A stretch of DNA of 64,000 bases from Rhodospirillales bacterium (GCA_025359905.1 JANYDF010000043.1:51083-115082), one strand, 5' to 3'; shown: positions 42,487-52,515, numbered from the stretch's first letter. Translations and numbers: made by a program. The notes: generated by a model not told the origin, from the sequence alone.

Positions 42487-42585
42487 CGGGCGGCTCCTGG
42501 CAATTTCCTACGGCGGCAACCTACGGATTGCGGCGAACACCGGCAAGAACACCCAAGCCGCCACGAACCGTGATATGGTCCGGCA

Positions 42586-44934
42586 ATGATCCGCTGGATG
42601 CGCCGTGGCCTAGCCCTGCTGGTGTTTGTCATACTGCTCGCCGCCGCTGGCGTGGGCGGCATGATCTGGCTGACGCTGCCCGGCGGCGATTTATCGATCG
42701 CCCTGCCCGGCCTGTCCGCCGCCGCCAGCGCCACGCTGGACAGCGACGGCGTGCCACGCGTCGTGGCGCAAACCGATGCCGATGCCGCCGAAGTGCTGGG
42801 CGCATTGCATGCGCGTGAGCGGCTGTTCCAGATGGACTTGATGCGCCGCGCTGCCTCCGGCGAGCTTGCCGAATTGTTCGGCCCGGCCGCGCTGAACTAT
42901 GACCGCACCATGCGCACGCTCGGTTTGCGCAACCGTGCGCTGGCCGATTTGCCGGGACTGAGCCCCGAGACACGGCAAATGCTCGACGCTTACGCGCGCG
43001 GGGTGAATGCCTGGATTGCCGCGCGCGGGCGGTGGGCGGCCCCGGAGTTTGCGGTGTTTGGCGCGCCGCAGCCGTGGACAGCGGTCGATAGCCTGCTGTG
43101 GGGCAAGACCATGGGGCTATACCTGTCCGGCAACTGGCGCGAAGAACGCGCGCGGCTCATTCTCGACAGCAAGATGCCGCCCGAAGCAGTCGATGAACTT
43201 TGGCCGGATGGCGGCGGCGGCCACCCGGAGGCGGCGCTGACGTCAGACCCGGCGCTGACGTCAGACCCGGCGCTGGCCCGCACCGCTGCAAAACTGGCCA
43301 GCCTGATCCCGGATTTCCCCGCCCCATTCACTCTGCCGCACAGCGCCAGCAACGCCTGGGCGGTCGATGGGACGCATAGTGTCACTGGCGCGCCACTGCT
43401 GGCCGGCGACCCGCATTTGGGCTTCGGCTTTCCTGGCGTGTGGTTCCTCGCCCGCCTGGAAACGCCGCGCGGAGTCCTAGCGGGCGCCACAGCGCCGGGC
43501 ACGCCGTTCATGATCCTCGGCCATAACGGCCGCATTGCCTGGAGCTTCACAACCACCGGCGCCGATGTGCAGGATCTGTTCGTCGAAACCCCGGCGCCGG
43601 ACGGAAAATACGAAACGCCCGGCGGCGCGGCCACCTATGCCGTGCGTGAGGAGCGCATTCATGTGCGCGGCGCGGCCGACGACATCATCACGGTGCGCGA
43701 GACCCGGCACGGTCCGGTGATCAGCGATCTGGCCGATCCGTCTGGCCCGGTGCTGGCGCTGCAAGCGGCCAACCTGTCGCCCGGCGACACCGCCGCCACT
43801 GGCCTATTGGCGCTGAACCGGGCGGGCGATGTGGCCGCCGCCGGACGCGCGGCGGCGCAAATCTCCTCGCCGGTGCAGAACCTGATGGTGGCGGATCACG
43901 ACTCCATCGGCTTGTTCGTCACCGGGCGGGTGCCGCTGCGCAAAGCCAGCGACGGCAGCCGGGCGGTGCCGGGCGCGGACGGCAGCTACGACTGGACCGG
44001 CTGGGCCAGCGGCGTGGACCTGCCGCATGTCGTCGCACCGGCCAGCGGACGCTTGGTCAACGCCAACGAACGCGTGGCGCCAGCCGATTTCCCCGTGTTC
44101 CTGGGCCGCGACTGGTACAGCGACGAGCGCGCCCAGCGCATCCGCGCCCTGCTGGCCGCGCAGGACCAGCACAGCACCGCCAGCTTCGCCGCGATGCAGA
44201 CCGACATTATCAGCCTGCCCGCCCGCGACCTGTTGCCCACGCTGATGAACGTGGCGTTACCAGAAGGCCCAGCACGCGCCGCCCAAGCCCTGCTGACCGG
44301 ATGGGATGGCAGCATCGGCCGCGATGCGCCGCAGCCGCTGATCTTCAACGCCTGGATGCAGCACTTCCGCGCCGCTTTGGTTGCGCGGCTGGGCGTGCCC
44401 GCCGAGGCCGAACCGGCGGTGGCGCCCTGGCCGCAATTGCTGCGCCACGCGCTGTCGCCCGCCGGTGCGCATTGGTGCGGCGGCGACTGCGGGCCGATGC
44501 TGGCTGCAAGCCTGGCGGCCACCGTGCGCGACCTGTCCGCCCGTTTTGGCCCCGACCCGCGCGCGTGGCGCTGGGGCAGCGCGCATCAGGCGGTGTTTGC
44601 CCACCCGGCGCTGCGCCAGGTGCCGTTGATCGGGCGCTGGCTCGAAGGCCGCATCGAGACCTCCGGCGACGGCAGCACGCTCAATCGCGGCGGCATGGCC
44701 GGCGGCCGCTTCGAGGCGGCGCACGGCCCGGAATTTCGCGCCGTCTATGATCTCGCCAATCTCGACCGCAGCCTGTACGCGCTCGCCCCGGGCCAATCCG
44801 GCAATGTATTCAGTGACTTGGCGCGCAACATGCTGCCGCGCTGGCGCGACGGCGCCAGCCTGACGCTGAGCGCCAAACCGGACAGCGTGGCCGCCCGCAT
44901 GTCGTTCACCCCCAGCCAGCAGGTGCTGCCGTGA
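42586..44934 (+). CDS. Penicillin acylase family protein (Ntn hydrolase)
   Basis: The protein has 782 residues. A membrane-spanning or signal segment lies at residues 5-28 (LALLVFVILLAAAGVGGMIW). The alpha-chain-like region runs to about residue 250. The HSASNAW site follows, where Ser255 would become the N-terminal nucleophile after self-cleavage. The beta-chain-like region then begins, with PHLGFGFPGVWFLARLE and IAWSFTTTGADVQDLFVE. Family members hydrolyse amide bonds of beta-lactams, acyl-homoserine lactones and similar compounds in the periplasm. An 18-base tandem duplication precedes the nucleophile. It overlaps the RDD gene by 4 bases. Confidence 0.9.
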   Translation: MIRWMRRGLALLVFVILLAAAGVGGMIWLTLPGGDLSIALPGLSAAASATLDSDGVPRVVAQTDADAAEVLGALHARERLFQMDLMRRAASGELAELFGPAALNYDRTMRTLGLRNRALADLPGLSPETRQMLDAYARGVNAWIAARGRWAAPEFAVFGAPQPWTAVDSLLWGKTMGLYLSGNWREERARLILDSKMPPEAVDELWPDGGGGHPEAALTSDPALTSDPALARTAAKLASLIPDFPAPFTLPHSASNAWAVDGTHSVTGAPLLAGDPHLGFGFPGVWFLARLETPRGVLAGATAPGTPFMILGHNGRIAWSFTTTGADVQDLFVETPAPDGKYETPGGAATYAVREERIHVRGAADDIITVRETRHGPVISDLADPSGPVLALQAANLSPGDTAATGLLALNRAGDVAAAGRAAAQISSPVQNLMVADHDSIGLFVTGRVPLRKASDGSRAVPGADGSYDWTGWASGVDLPHVVAPASGRLVNANERVAPADFPVFLGRDWYSDERAQRIRALLAAQDQHSTASFAAMQTDIISLPARDLLPTLMNVALPEGPARAAQALLTGWDGSIGRDAPQPLIFNAWMQHFRAALVARLGVPAEAEPAVAPWPQLLRHALSPAGAHWCGGDCGPMLAASLAATVRDLSARFGPDPRAWRWGSAHQAVFAHPALRQVPLIGRWLEGRIETSGDGSTLNRGGMAGGRFEAAHGPEFRAVYDLANLDRSLYALAPGQSGNVFSDLARNMLPRWRDGASLTLSAKPDSVAARMSFTPSQQVLP
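43234..43269 (+). repeat. Two perfect tandem copies of an 18-bp unit in the acylase gene
   Basis: The unit GCGCTGACGTCAGACCCG occurs at 43234-43251 and 43252-43269. The first six bases of a third copy follow. It encodes a repeated ALTSDP peptide in the expected linker/spacer region between the acylase chains, about residues 217-228. The frame is preserved. It is probably a recent slippage duplication. Confidence 0.95.
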
Positions 44935-45449
44935 CATACCGCCCGGCCCCCGGCGACGATGTTCAATGGCTCAGCGATGAGATGATGACCGGCGGCACCC
45001 GTAGCCGCCGCATCTTTGGCTTCCTGATCGACGGCCTCATTGTGCTGGTGCTGTGGAAGCTGTGCGCGCTGGCGTTGCTGTTGTTCGGCATCCTGACGCT
45101 TGGCCTGGGCATGCCGCTGCTCGGACTGCTGCCGTTCTTACCCGCCATCTACAACTTCGTCTTTTTGCTTTCGCCGCTGTCGGCCACGCCGGGGCAGGCC
45201 ATGCTCGGCCTCATCGTGCGGCGCAATGACAACCTCGGGCCACCGACCGGCTTCGCCGCGATCATTTGGGTGCTCGGCTTCTATGTGTCCTGGGCGCTGT
45301 CCGGCGTTCCATTCCTGCTGGCGCTGTTCAGCCAGCGCCGCCGCACCCTGCATGATATTGCCTCGGGGCTGGTCGTGGTGCACGCACGGGCGTTGACCGG
45401 CGGCGCCGGGTTCGTGAACATGGGGCCCGGAGGTCCGCCGTTCGCATGA
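44931..45449 (+). CDS. RDD family membrane protein
   Basis: The protein has 172 residues. RSRRIFGFLIDGLIVLVLWK holds the conserved Arg/Asp of the RDD domain. Further hydrophobic segments include LPFLPAIYNFVFLLSPLSATPGQAMLGL and IIWVLGFYVSWALSGVPFLL. RDD proteins are small inner-membrane proteins of mostly unknown role; some are cation/proton antiporters. It overlaps the acylase gene upstream and the leucyltransferase gene downstream by 4 bases each. Confidence 0.85.
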   Translation: MTYRPAPGDDVQWLSDEMMTGGTRSRRIFGFLIDGLIVLVLWKLCALALLLFGILTLGLGMPLLGLLPFLPAIYNFVFLLSPLSATPGQAMLGLIVRRNDNLGPPTGFAAIIWVLGFYVSWALSGVPFLLALFSQRRRTLHDIASGLVVVHARALTGGAGFVNMGPGGPPFA

Positions 45450-46228
45450 GCTACAAGCCGCCCCGCCGGCCGCAGTTTTTCTACACCACGGCCCCACTGC
45501 CCTGCCCATACGTGGCAGGACGCACCGAGCGCAAGGTCGTCACCGAGATTGCCGGCCCCGAGGCCGACGCGCTGCATGACCGCCTGTCGCGCGCCGGATT
45601 CCGCCGCAGTCACAATATTGCGTATGCCCCGGTGTGCCCCAACTGCACGGCCTGCGTGCCGATCCGCATTCCGGCGGCGCATTTCCAGCCGGACCGCACG
45701 CTGCGCAAGATCGCCCGCGTCAACGTCGGCGTCGAAGGCTTCGAGGTGCCGCCGCGCGCCACCGCCGAGCAATACCAACTGTTCCAGCGCTATCAGCAAG
45801 TGCGCCACAGCGACGGCGATATGGCGACGATGAGCTTCTACGACTATCGCGCCATGGTGGAGGACACGCCGATCAGCAGTTTCGTGGTCGAATTCCGCGA
45901 TCTGGACGACCGTTTGATCGGCGCATGCCTGACCGACCGGCTCGGCGACGGCTTGTCGGCAGTCTATTCGTACTTTGTTAACGGCATGGACCGGCGCTCG
46001 CTCGGCACCTTTACTATTCTTTGGCTGATCGAACGCGCGCGCGCCATGGGGCTGCCGTATGTTTACTTGGGTTATTGGGTGCCGGAGAGCCGCAAGATGG
46101 CGTACAAGGCCCGCTTTCGCCCGAGCGAGATTTTGGTGGCGGGAACGTGGCGGCTGTTGACCGGCGCTGAAAGCCATGCCGAACCAGCCGGCGCCGATGA
46201 TGCGCTGGTGCCTGCCACAGCAACCTGA
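45446..46228 (+). CDS. bpt: Aspartate/glutamate leucyltransferase
   Basis: The protein has 260 residues. The N-terminal ATE domain contains FFYTTAPLPCPYVAGRTERK and the cysteine motif VCPNCTACVPIRIP (residues about 65-78). The C-terminal domain contains SFYDYRAMVEDTP and LPYVYLGYWVPESRKMAYKA. Bpt attaches leucine from Leu-tRNA to proteins with N-terminal Asp or Glu. This marks them for ClpS/ClpAP degradation in the cytoplasm. The start overlaps the RDD gene by 4 bases. Confidence 0.92.
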   Translation: MSYKPPRRPQFFYTTAPLPCPYVAGRTERKVVTEIAGPEADALHDRLSRAGFRRSHNIAYAPVCPNCTACVPIRIPAAHFQPDRTLRKIARVNVGVEGFEVPPRATAEQYQLFQRYQQVRHSDGDMATMSFYDYRAMVEDTPISSFVVEFRDLDDRLIGACLTDRLGDGLSAVYSYFVNGMDRRSLGTFTILWLIERARAMGLPYVYLGYWVPESRKMAYKARFRPSEILVAGTWRLLTGAESHAEPAGADDALVPATAT

Positions 46229-46340
46229 CCTGACACTGACAGCGGGTAAGACGAAATCATCGGGCAGAGCTGACAGCCGCTCAAATTGCTCGGTGCTCGT
46301 GTCGGCACTATCAAACTCATTCGCTCGCCGGGAGGCACGC

Positions 46341-48152
46341 ATGACCCAAACGAAACGCCAAAATGTCCGCCGCACAGCAGCCATAGCGTGCTTGCTGGCT
46401 GGGAGCGTTGCCGCATTTCCGGCAGCCGCGCAGATGCGGGCCTCCATCGGTGGGCGGGCGGATGCCGCCAGCAGCGCGTCGTTCGATGTGTATCTGCCGA
46501 TGCGCGATTCCGCCGGGCTCGAAACGCTCCTGAATGAACAGCAACGCCCGGGCTCGCCGCTGTATCACCACTGGCTGACCCCCACCCAATTCGCCAGCCG
46601 GTTCGGCGCCTCGCCGGACGCTATGGCCAAAGTGATCACCCGCCTGCGCAGCGCGGGCTTGGCCGCGCAAGTCAGCGGCAGCCACTCGGTGCATGCCGCA
46701 GGCTCGGTTGCCGCCGTTGAGAGTGTGCTCGGCACCCAGCTTGCCACCGGCTATTTTCCGAACGGGAAGCACCGGCTGGTGGCGAAATCACCGCCCGCGC
46801 TGCCAGCCGAATTGACAGCGTCCGGCGCCGTGGTGGCCAACTTCGCCGGCGTTACCCACATGCATCGCCACGCGGTCCGGTCCGGTTGGACATTGACCGA
46901 AAACCGGACGAGCCGCACCGGCAGCTACTGGTTCGACGATTTGAAGCAAGCGTACAGCTATCCGTCGGTCGCGGTTGCCAACGGCACCGGCGCCAATATC
47001 GGCATTCTGATGTCGGGCGATTTTCTGCCGTCGGATATGACGCTGTATTTCGGGCACGAGAATTTGCCAGTGCCGAAATTCAGCACCGTTCCAATATTCG
47101 GCGGCGCGGCGTTCGATCCGAATGGCGATTCGGTCGAGTCGGAGCTTGATTTGCAGCAATCCGGCGGCATGGCGCCGGGTGCAAATATCACTCTCTATAA
47201 TATTCCAGATCTGACGGACGCCGCCATCTTGGCTGGACTGTCCACCATCGTTGAAACCAATGCCGTCGATATCGTCAGCATGTCGTTTGGTGGTCCCGAA
47301 GTGGGCTACACCGCCGCCTACAACAACGGTGTCGATTTCACGGCCGTTCTGACCGTCGTCGATGGGATGTTCAAACAGGGCAACGCCCAGGGCATCACTT
47401 TCGTGGCCAGCAGCGGCGACGGCGGCGCGTTGCCGATTCCGCAGCCCGCCTGCTTCGCCAGCGGTGCGGTGGACGGCTGCGGCGTGTTCGTGCGCACCGC
47501 CGAAAACCCAGCCACTAGCCCACACGTGACAGCCGTCGGTGGTTCCAACCTCGTGACCACCCATTTCGTTACAAACCTGAACTCCAACTACGTCAGCGAA
47601 GCGGCGGCGTTCGACCCGGTGGCTTCGGATATTTTCTACAGCACCCCGGCAACCGGGGCGATCTGGGGTTCGGGCGGCGGGCTGTCGATTGTGTTTGCGC
47701 AACCCAGCTATCAGAAGGGTATCAGCACGATTTCCCGGAACAAGCGGATGGTGCCCGATGTCGCGCTGCACATGGGCGGCTGCCCGGGCGGCGCGGTATT
47801 GCCGTGCGGCCCAAGCCGCAGCGCCGATGTGGCGGCGATCAATGGCAGCTTTGTTGGATTGATCGGCACCAGCGCCGCCGCTCCGGACTTCGCCGGCCTG
47901 CTGGCGCTCAAAGTCCAGTTGACCGGCGGGCGGCTGGGCAACGAGAACGTCAATCTCTACACCCTCGCGCACCTGCAGGCGCTGGGTACGAAGCCGCTGG
48001 TGTTCCATACCGGCATCAAGGGCAACAATGGCTACGGCGCCGTTCCGGGCTACAATCTCGTGCTCGGCAACGGCACGCTGTTCGCCAATGCCTATCTTGG
48101 CGTCAGCAACCTGCCGGTCGCCGGCACGCCGCAGACGCCGAGCAACCCGTAA
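46341..48152 (+). CDS. S53 family (sedolisin/kumamolisin) serine-carboxyl peptidase
   Basis: The protein has 603 residues. The signal peptide is residues 1 to about 31 (ACLLAGSVAAFPAAA). A pro-kumamolisin activation domain covers about 35-175, including PLYHHWLTPTQFASRFG. The catalytic domain follows with Glu266 and Asp270 (VESELD) and the nucleophile Ser511 in LIGTSAAAPDFAGLLAL. These form the S53 Ser-Glu-Asp arrangement. Such enzymes are secreted and work at acidic pH. I start at 46341, after a GGGAGG ribosome site; the frame is open upstream from 46176. The TAA stop shares its last base with a MITE-like element. Confidence 0.9.
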   Translation: MTQTKRQNVRRTAAIACLLAGSVAAFPAAAQMRASIGGRADAASSASFDVYLPMRDSAGLETLLNEQQRPGSPLYHHWLTPTQFASRFGASPDAMAKVITRLRSAGLAAQVSGSHSVHAAGSVAAVESVLGTQLATGYFPNGKHRLVAKSPPALPAELTASGAVVANFAGVTHMHRHAVRSGWTLTENRTSRTGSYWFDDLKQAYSYPSVAVANGTGANIGILMSGDFLPSDMTLYFGHENLPVPKFSTVPIFGGAAFDPNGDSVESELDLQQSGGMAPGANITLYNIPDLTDAAILAGLSTIVETNAVDIVSMSFGGPEVGYTAAYNNGVDFTAVLTVVDGMFKQGNAQGITFVASSGDGGALPIPQPACFASGAVDGCGVFVRTAENPATSPHVTAVGGSNLVTTHFVTNLNSNYVSEAAAFDPVASDIFYSTPATGAIWGSGGGLSIVFAQPSYQKGISTISRNKRMVPDVALHMGGCPGGAVLPCGPSRSADVAAINGSFVGLIGTSAAAPDFAGLLALKVQLTGGRLGNENVNLYTLAHLQALGTKPLVFHTGIKGNNGYGAVPGYNLVLGNGTLFANAYLGVSNLPVAGTPQTPSNP

Positions 48153-48323
48153 TACCAAATCTCGCTGACCAAAACTCATTGTCGTTGCCGGGCCTGACCC
48201 GGCAATCCATGGCGCCGCACAGAGCATCTCGCGTCTAACACCGAGCGTTGGCATGGATCGCCGGGTCAAGCCCGGCGATGACGATCGAATGGATCATGGG
48301 TACTCTCCCAAGAGATTTGGTAT
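48152..48323. mobile_element. MITE-like palindromic element with 12-bp terminal inverted repeats
   Basis: ATACCAAATCTC (48152-48163) and GAGATTTGGTAT (48312-48323) are perfect terminal inverted repeats of a 172-bp block. Inside, TTGCCGGGCCTGACCCGGCA in the left half is mirrored by CGCCGGGTCAAGCCCGGCG in the right half, so the whole block folds on itself imperfectly. It contains no gene. It fills almost the entire gap between the peptidase and parC and begins at the peptidase stop codon. Similar internal motifs are dispersed in alphaproteobacterial genomes. Confidence 0.75.
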
Positions 48324-48337
48324 AACTTCGCTGCGCT

Positions 48338-50560
48338 TCAACCGAACCGGCTGGTCTTGGGGAACCCGTTAGGCGGCATTTTGCCAACCTGCCCGCGTTC
48401 GCCGAGCCAGCCGCGCAGCGACACCCCGGACTCCGTCCGGGTGCGGTCGCCCGACTTCCAGGTCAGGCCGCCGGCCAGCTTGAACACCAGCGCATAGTCG
48501 AGCGTGGCGTCCTTGTAGCGTTGCAGCGTCACACCGGTGCCACGCGCCAGTTCCGGCACCTGCTCCAGCGGAAACACCAGCAGCTTGCGATTGCTGCCCA
48601 GAATGGCGACATGGTCGCCATCGGCCGGCACGCACAGCACCGCGCGCTCATTGTCGCGCAGGTTGAGCACGGTGCGCCCGGTGCGCTTTTCCGCCAGCAA
48701 ATCCTCGGCCTTGACCACCAGGCCGCGCCCACTCGCTGAGGCGACCAGATAGCGTGCGCCGTCGCGCGGCACGAACAGCGCCAGCACATCGTCCTCGTTG
48801 GCCAGTTCCGCCAACAACCGCACTGGCTGCCCGTCACCACGCCCGCGCGGCAAGTCGTTGGCGCGCAGCATGTAGGCGCGGCCGTTGCTGCCGAATAGAC
48901 ACAGCCGGTCGGTGGTCTCGCACGGCAACAGCAGGCGCAGCGCGTCGCCTTCCTTGAATTTCAGCTCGCCGCCGTCGGCCAAGTGACCCTTCACCGCGCG
49001 AATCCAGCCCTTTTCCGACAGGATCGCGGTGATCGGCTCCCGCTCGACAAACGCCTCGTTGCTCACCTCCATCGGCGGCGGGGCGGCCATGATCAACGTC
49101 CGCCGGTCGCCGAGCGCGCCGCTGCAGAACTTCTTGCGGGTGTCCTCGATCTCGCTGGCGATGCGCTTCCATTGTTTCGCGGTATCGCCGAGCAACGTCT
49201 GCACCTCGCCGCGCTCTTTGGTCAGCGCCGCGTGCTCCTTGCGGATTTCCTCTTCTTCCAACCGCCGCAGGCTACGCAGCCGCATGTTCAGAATGGCCTC
49301 GGCCTGCACATCGCTCAGCGAGAATGCCGCGATCAGCGTCGCCTTTGGCTCGTCCTCATAGCGGATGATGCGGATCACCTCGTCGAGATTGAGATAGACC
49401 GCGAGGAATCCGTCGAGGATTTCCAGCCGCTTCTCAATGGCCGCCAAGCGGTGCCGCGAGCGGCGCACCAGAACGTCCTGCCGGTGGTCCAGCCAGTGCC
49501 GCAGCACCTCGCGCAACCCCATCACGCGCGGCGTGCGGTCGGCGGTCAGCACGTTCATATTCAGCGGGAAACGGCTTTCCAGCGCGGTGGCGCGGAACAG
49601 CGTCTCCATCAGCATCGCCGGATCGACGCCGCGATTTTTGGGCTCCAGCACGAGGCGCACCAGTTCGGTGCTCTCGTCGCGCACATCGGCCAGCAGCGGC
49701 AGCTTTTTTTCTTCCAGCAACTGCGCGATCTGCTCGATCAGCCGCGATTTCTGCACCTGATACGGAATTTCGGTGACGACAATGACCCAGGTGCCGTGCT
49801 TGCCGTGTTCCTGCGCCCATTTGGCCCGCACCCGGAAGCCGCCGCGCCCGGTTTCGTAGGCGGCCAGCATCGTTGCGCGGTCCTCCACCAGCACGCCGCC
49901 GGTGGGAAAATCCGGGCCGTGGATGAAGGCCATCAAGTCGGCGGCGGTCGCGTCGGGCTTGCGGGCCAGCAGACTCGCCGCTCCGCAAATCTCGCCGACG
50001 TTGTGCGGCGGAATGGAGGTCGCCATGCCGACCGCGATGCCGGCGGCACCGTTGGCCAGCAGATTGGGGAACGCGCCGGGCAGCACGACGGGCTCGTGGT
50101 CCTCACCGTCGTAGGTGGCGCGAAAATCCACTGCGTCGTCGTCGATCCCGGCCAGCATCGCGCTGGCCACCAGCGTCAGCCGCGCTTCGGTGTACCGCAT
50201 CGCCGCTGGGTTATCGCCGTCGATGTTGCCGAAATTGCCCTGCCCGTCGATCATTGGATAGCGGGCGGCGAAATCCTGCGCCAACCGAACCAGGGCGTCG
50301 TAGATCGACTGGTCGCCGTGCGGATGGAACTTGCCCATCACGTCGCCGACGATGCGGGCGCATTTTTTGAACCCGGCGGCGGGGTCGAGCCGCAGCACGT
50401 GCATCGCGTAAATCAGCCGCCGGTGCACCGGTTTCAGCCCGTCGCGCACATCCGGCAGCGAACGGGACATGATGGTGGACATCGCATAGGCCAAGTACCG
50501 CTCGGACAGCGCGTCGGCGAGGTTGGTGTCTTCGATGCGTCCGGGCACGTCGTCGGTCAT
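48338..50560 (-). CDS. parC: DNA topoisomerase IV subunit A
   Basis: The protein has 740 residues. The breakage-reunion domain contains [20 protein letters not shown] and [17 protein letters not shown]. The active-site Tyr is in [11 protein letters not shown] near residue 117, followed by a [17 protein letters not shown] motif. The C-terminal domain is the shorter beta-propeller of ParC, without a full GyrA-box array. With ParE it decatenates daughter chromosomes. It overlaps recO by 4 bases and so shares the recO transcript, including its LexA site. Confidence 0.92.
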   Translation of the reverse strand: MTDDVPGRIEDTNLADALSERYLAYAMSTIMSRSLPDVRDGLKPVHRRLIYAMHVLRLDPAAGFKKCARIVGDVMGKFHPHGDQSIYDALVRLAQDFAARYPMIDGQGNFGNIDGDNPAAMRYTEARLTLVASAMLAGIDDDAVDFRATYDGEDHEPVVLPGAFPNLLANGAAGIAVGMATSIPPHNVGEICGAASLLARKPDATAADLMAFIHGPDFPTGGVLVEDRATMLAAYETGRGGFRVRAKWAQEHGKHGTWVIVVTEIPYQVQKSRLIEQIAQLLEEKKLPLLADVRDESTELVRLVLEPKNRGVDPAMLMETLFRATALESRFPLNMNVLTADRTPRVMGLREVLRHWLDHRQDVLVRRSRHRLAAIEKRLEILDGFLAVYLNLDEVIRIIRYEDEPKATLIAAFSLSDVQAEAILNMRLRSLRRLEEEEIRKEHAALTKERGEVQTLLGDTAKQWKRIASEIEDTRKKFCSGALGDRRTLIMAAPPPMEVSNEAFVEREPITAILSEKGWIRAVKGHLADGGELKFKEGDALRLLLPCETTDRLCLFGSNGRAYMLRANDLPRGRGDGQPVRLLAELANEDDVLALFVPRDGARYLVASASGRGLVVKAEDLLAEKRTGRTVLNLRDNERAVLCVPADGDHVAILGSNRKLLVFPLEQVPELARGTGVTLQRYKDATLDYALVFKLAGGLTWKSGDRTRTESGVSLRGWLGERGQVGKMPPNGFPKTSRFG

Positions 50561-51294
50561 GCAGTCTCACTCTCGGCCAATGCGGCGACGCGGTCGTACA
50601 GCGCAAGCCGTGCCGGGGGCAATGGCCGGTGGTGATGGCCGAATGCATCGCGCGCCAGGAAATGCCCGGTCAGCCGCAAACCATCGCGCCAATCCGCAGG
50701 GCTGCCCGTCTCATCGTGCAACAGCAGCACCGGCAACGGCAGCAACCGGGCCCGCCATTCGCCGGCCGCTTCGTCCGACACCGCCCGCCCGGTGCGCGGT
50801 GAGACGAACGCCAGCCGCGCATTGCTGCCGGTGACGGCACAGGCAGAAAAATCCAATCCGTACCCCAGATCGGCCAGCACCGCTGCTTCCCAGCGGATTT
50901 GGTCGGCCAGCAGACTGTGGCCCTGCGCCAGATGCGCCAGCAAATGCAGCAGGCCGCCGAACAGCCGCAGATGCGGCTCACGTTCCGGCAGTGCCCCCTC
51001 CGCCACCGCGCAGGCGGCGCGCAGCATGGCCAGCGCCAGCGGATCGTCCATCGCCAAGGCCGCCGCCGGATGCACCAATTCCGCGCTGATCGCGCCCAAT
51101 TGGTCCGAGAGCCGCCCGACCCAGCGCGCCTGCACAATGTTGCCCGGCTGCCAAACCGCCGCCTTGCCGCGCGATAGCCCGCCGCGCGCCAGCCCGCGAT
51201 GCGTGCCGTGCGCCTGCGTCATCACGGTGGCCACGGCATCGGCCTCGCCGAACGGGCGAGCATCCAGCACGATCGCAGGGGCATCCCAATCCAT
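50557..51294 (-). CDS. recO: DNA repair protein RecO
   Basis: The protein has 245 residues. An N-terminal OB-fold begins [21 protein letters not shown], and the conserved [14 protein letters not shown] basic segment is near residue 32. The C-terminal domain contains [14 protein letters not shown]. RecO loads RecA on SSB-covered gaps with RecR. I start at 51294, the family-like start; the longer open frame to 51360 runs through the LexA-type operator. There is no clear ribosome site, and the operator lies only six bases upstream. Hence the transcript may be nearly leaderless. Confidence 0.9.
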   Translation of the reverse strand: MDWDAPAIVLDARPFGEADAVATVMTQAHGTHRGLARGGLSRGKAAVWQPGNIVQARWVGRLSDQLGAISAELVHPAAALAMDDPLALAMLRAACAVAEGALPEREPHLRLFGGLLHLLAHLAQGHSLLADQIRWEAAVLADLGYGLDFSACAVTGSNARLAFVSPRTGRAVSDEAAGEWRARLLPLPVLLLHDETGSPADWRDGLRLTGHFLARDAFGHHHRPLPPARLALYDRVAALAESETA

Positions 51295-51300
51295 GCCAAT

Positions 51301-51315
51301 GTTCTTATCTTGTTC
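51301..51315 (-). promoter_or_regulatory. LexA (SOS) box GAAC-N7-GAAC upstream of recO-parC
   Basis: On the reverse strand the site reads GAACAAGATAAGAAC, an exact match to the alphaproteobacterial LexA consensus GAAC-N7-GAAC (GTTC-N7-GTTC on the other strand). It sits in the 72-base gap between the diguanylate cyclase stop and recO, six bases before the recO start codon. LexA bound there would cover the probable -10 region. This predicts DNA-damage induction of recO and parC. Confidence 0.75.
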
Positions 51316-51366
51316 TCGAATGAGAGTCGAGACCGCTGCGCTATTCGACGACCGTTCCACCTCGAC

Positions 51367-52404
51367 TCACCCGGTCAGCACCGCGTTGCGCGCCAGCGCC
51401 ACCTGATTGCGGCCCGCTTGCTTGGCTGCATAGAGGGCCGCATCGGTGCGCCCAACCCACTGCCCCAGCGACTCGCCCGGTTCGTACGCGGCCACGCCGA
51501 CCGAAACCGTGATGGTGCCAATGCTCTGGCCCGAACCGCGCAGCACCACTTGGCTTTCGGCGAATGACTTGCGGATCCGCTCGCCAATTTCACCCGCCGC
51601 GTTGGCCGCCACTCCCGCCAGCACCACGGCGAATTCCTCGCCGCCATAGCGGGCCGCCAGATCGGCCTCGCGAATACTGGCGCGCAGCGTGCTGGCGGCG
51701 AGCTTCAGCACTTCGTCGCCGACCGGATGACCCCATTGATCGTTGACCCGTTTGAAATGATCGATATCGACGATCAGCAGCGACAAGTCCAAGCCGTCGT
51801 TCATCGCCTTGCCCGCGCGCGTCTGCAACGCTTCATCCAAGCAGCGGCGATTGGCCAGTCCGGTCAGCGGATCGGTCGACGCCTCGCGCCGCGCATCTTC
51901 CAGCGAGCGCTGCATAGTCTGCATCAGCTCGGCATTGCGGGCCAATTCCCCCTGAATACGCAACGTGCTGGCGCCGATTTCGCGCGCTTCAGACAGCAAG
52001 CACTGCACCAGTTCACCAATCGAGACCTCGTTGGCGGCGAATTGGCCAGAGACCCGGCGTATTGTGCTGCCGAACTGACTGGCGCCGGAACTCGCCTCGC
52101 TGACCAGCGCCACCAACTGCGCCAGCGTTTGCTGCATCCGCGCGGAGGTTTCGTGGATGACGCGGTAGTCCACCGCGTTGGCGATAAAGCGTTCGTAGAT
52201 GCGGGCAACAGCGACCGGGCTAACCGGGCTGCGATTGGTTAGGATGATGTCGATAACCCGCCGCAATCCGGGGTTACCGCCCTTATGGTATTCATACCAA
52301 ACGGAAAACGTCTTTGGGTCGATCTGCAAGCCATTGTCGCGAATCGCCTGAATTGCCGCCGCAGCATAGGTGTTGCTGGCGTCCCGTTCGCCGGACTGCT
52401 CCAT
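51367..52404 (-). CDS. GGDEF-domain diguanylate cyclase
   Basis: The protein has 345 residues. Residues 1-165 are a helical sensor-like region (WYEYHKGG near residue 35) without a named domain or membrane segment. The GGDEF domain occupies about 175-335. It has DPLTGLANRRCLDEAL, the active-site GGEEF, and an RxxD product-inhibition site (READ) five residues before it. All residues for making cyclic di-GMP from two GTP are present. The start at 52404 has a GAGGACA ribosome site; the ATG at 52464 does not. Confidence 0.9.
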   Translation of the reverse strand: MEQSGERDASNTYAAAAIQAIRDNGLQIDPKTFSVWYEYHKGGNPGLRRVIDIILTNRSPVSPVAVARIYERFIANAVDYRVIHETSARMQQTLAQLVALVSEASSGASQFGSTIRRVSGQFAANEVSIGELVQCLLSEAREIGASTLRIQGELARNAELMQTMQRSLEDARREASTDPLTGLANRRCLDEALQTRAGKAMNDGLDLSLLIVDIDHFKRVNDQWGHPVGDEVLKLAASTLRASIREADLAARYGGEEFAVVLAGVAANAAGEIGERIRKSFAESQVVLRGSGQSIGTITVSVGVAAYEPGESLGQWVGRTDAALYAAKQAGRNQVALARNAVLTG

Positions 52405-52515
52405 GATTGTTGTCCTCGCCAGCAGCGAATCGATGGCGGCGTTCTGCCGCGAAGCGCCGCGCAACTAAGTCAGGCGTGGGTAACCATCGAGTTAACGCTC
52501 AAGATGCTGCCCCGT

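Noticed and set aside
46788..48269. Reverse-strand open frame of 493 codons opposite the S53 peptidase
   Set aside because: It overlaps a gene with an intact signal peptide and catalytic residues and has no recognisable features.
48983..50635. Forward-strand open frame of 550 codons opposite parC
   Set aside because: It is antisense to parC, rich in His/Gln/Arg as expected for a shadow of a coding strand.
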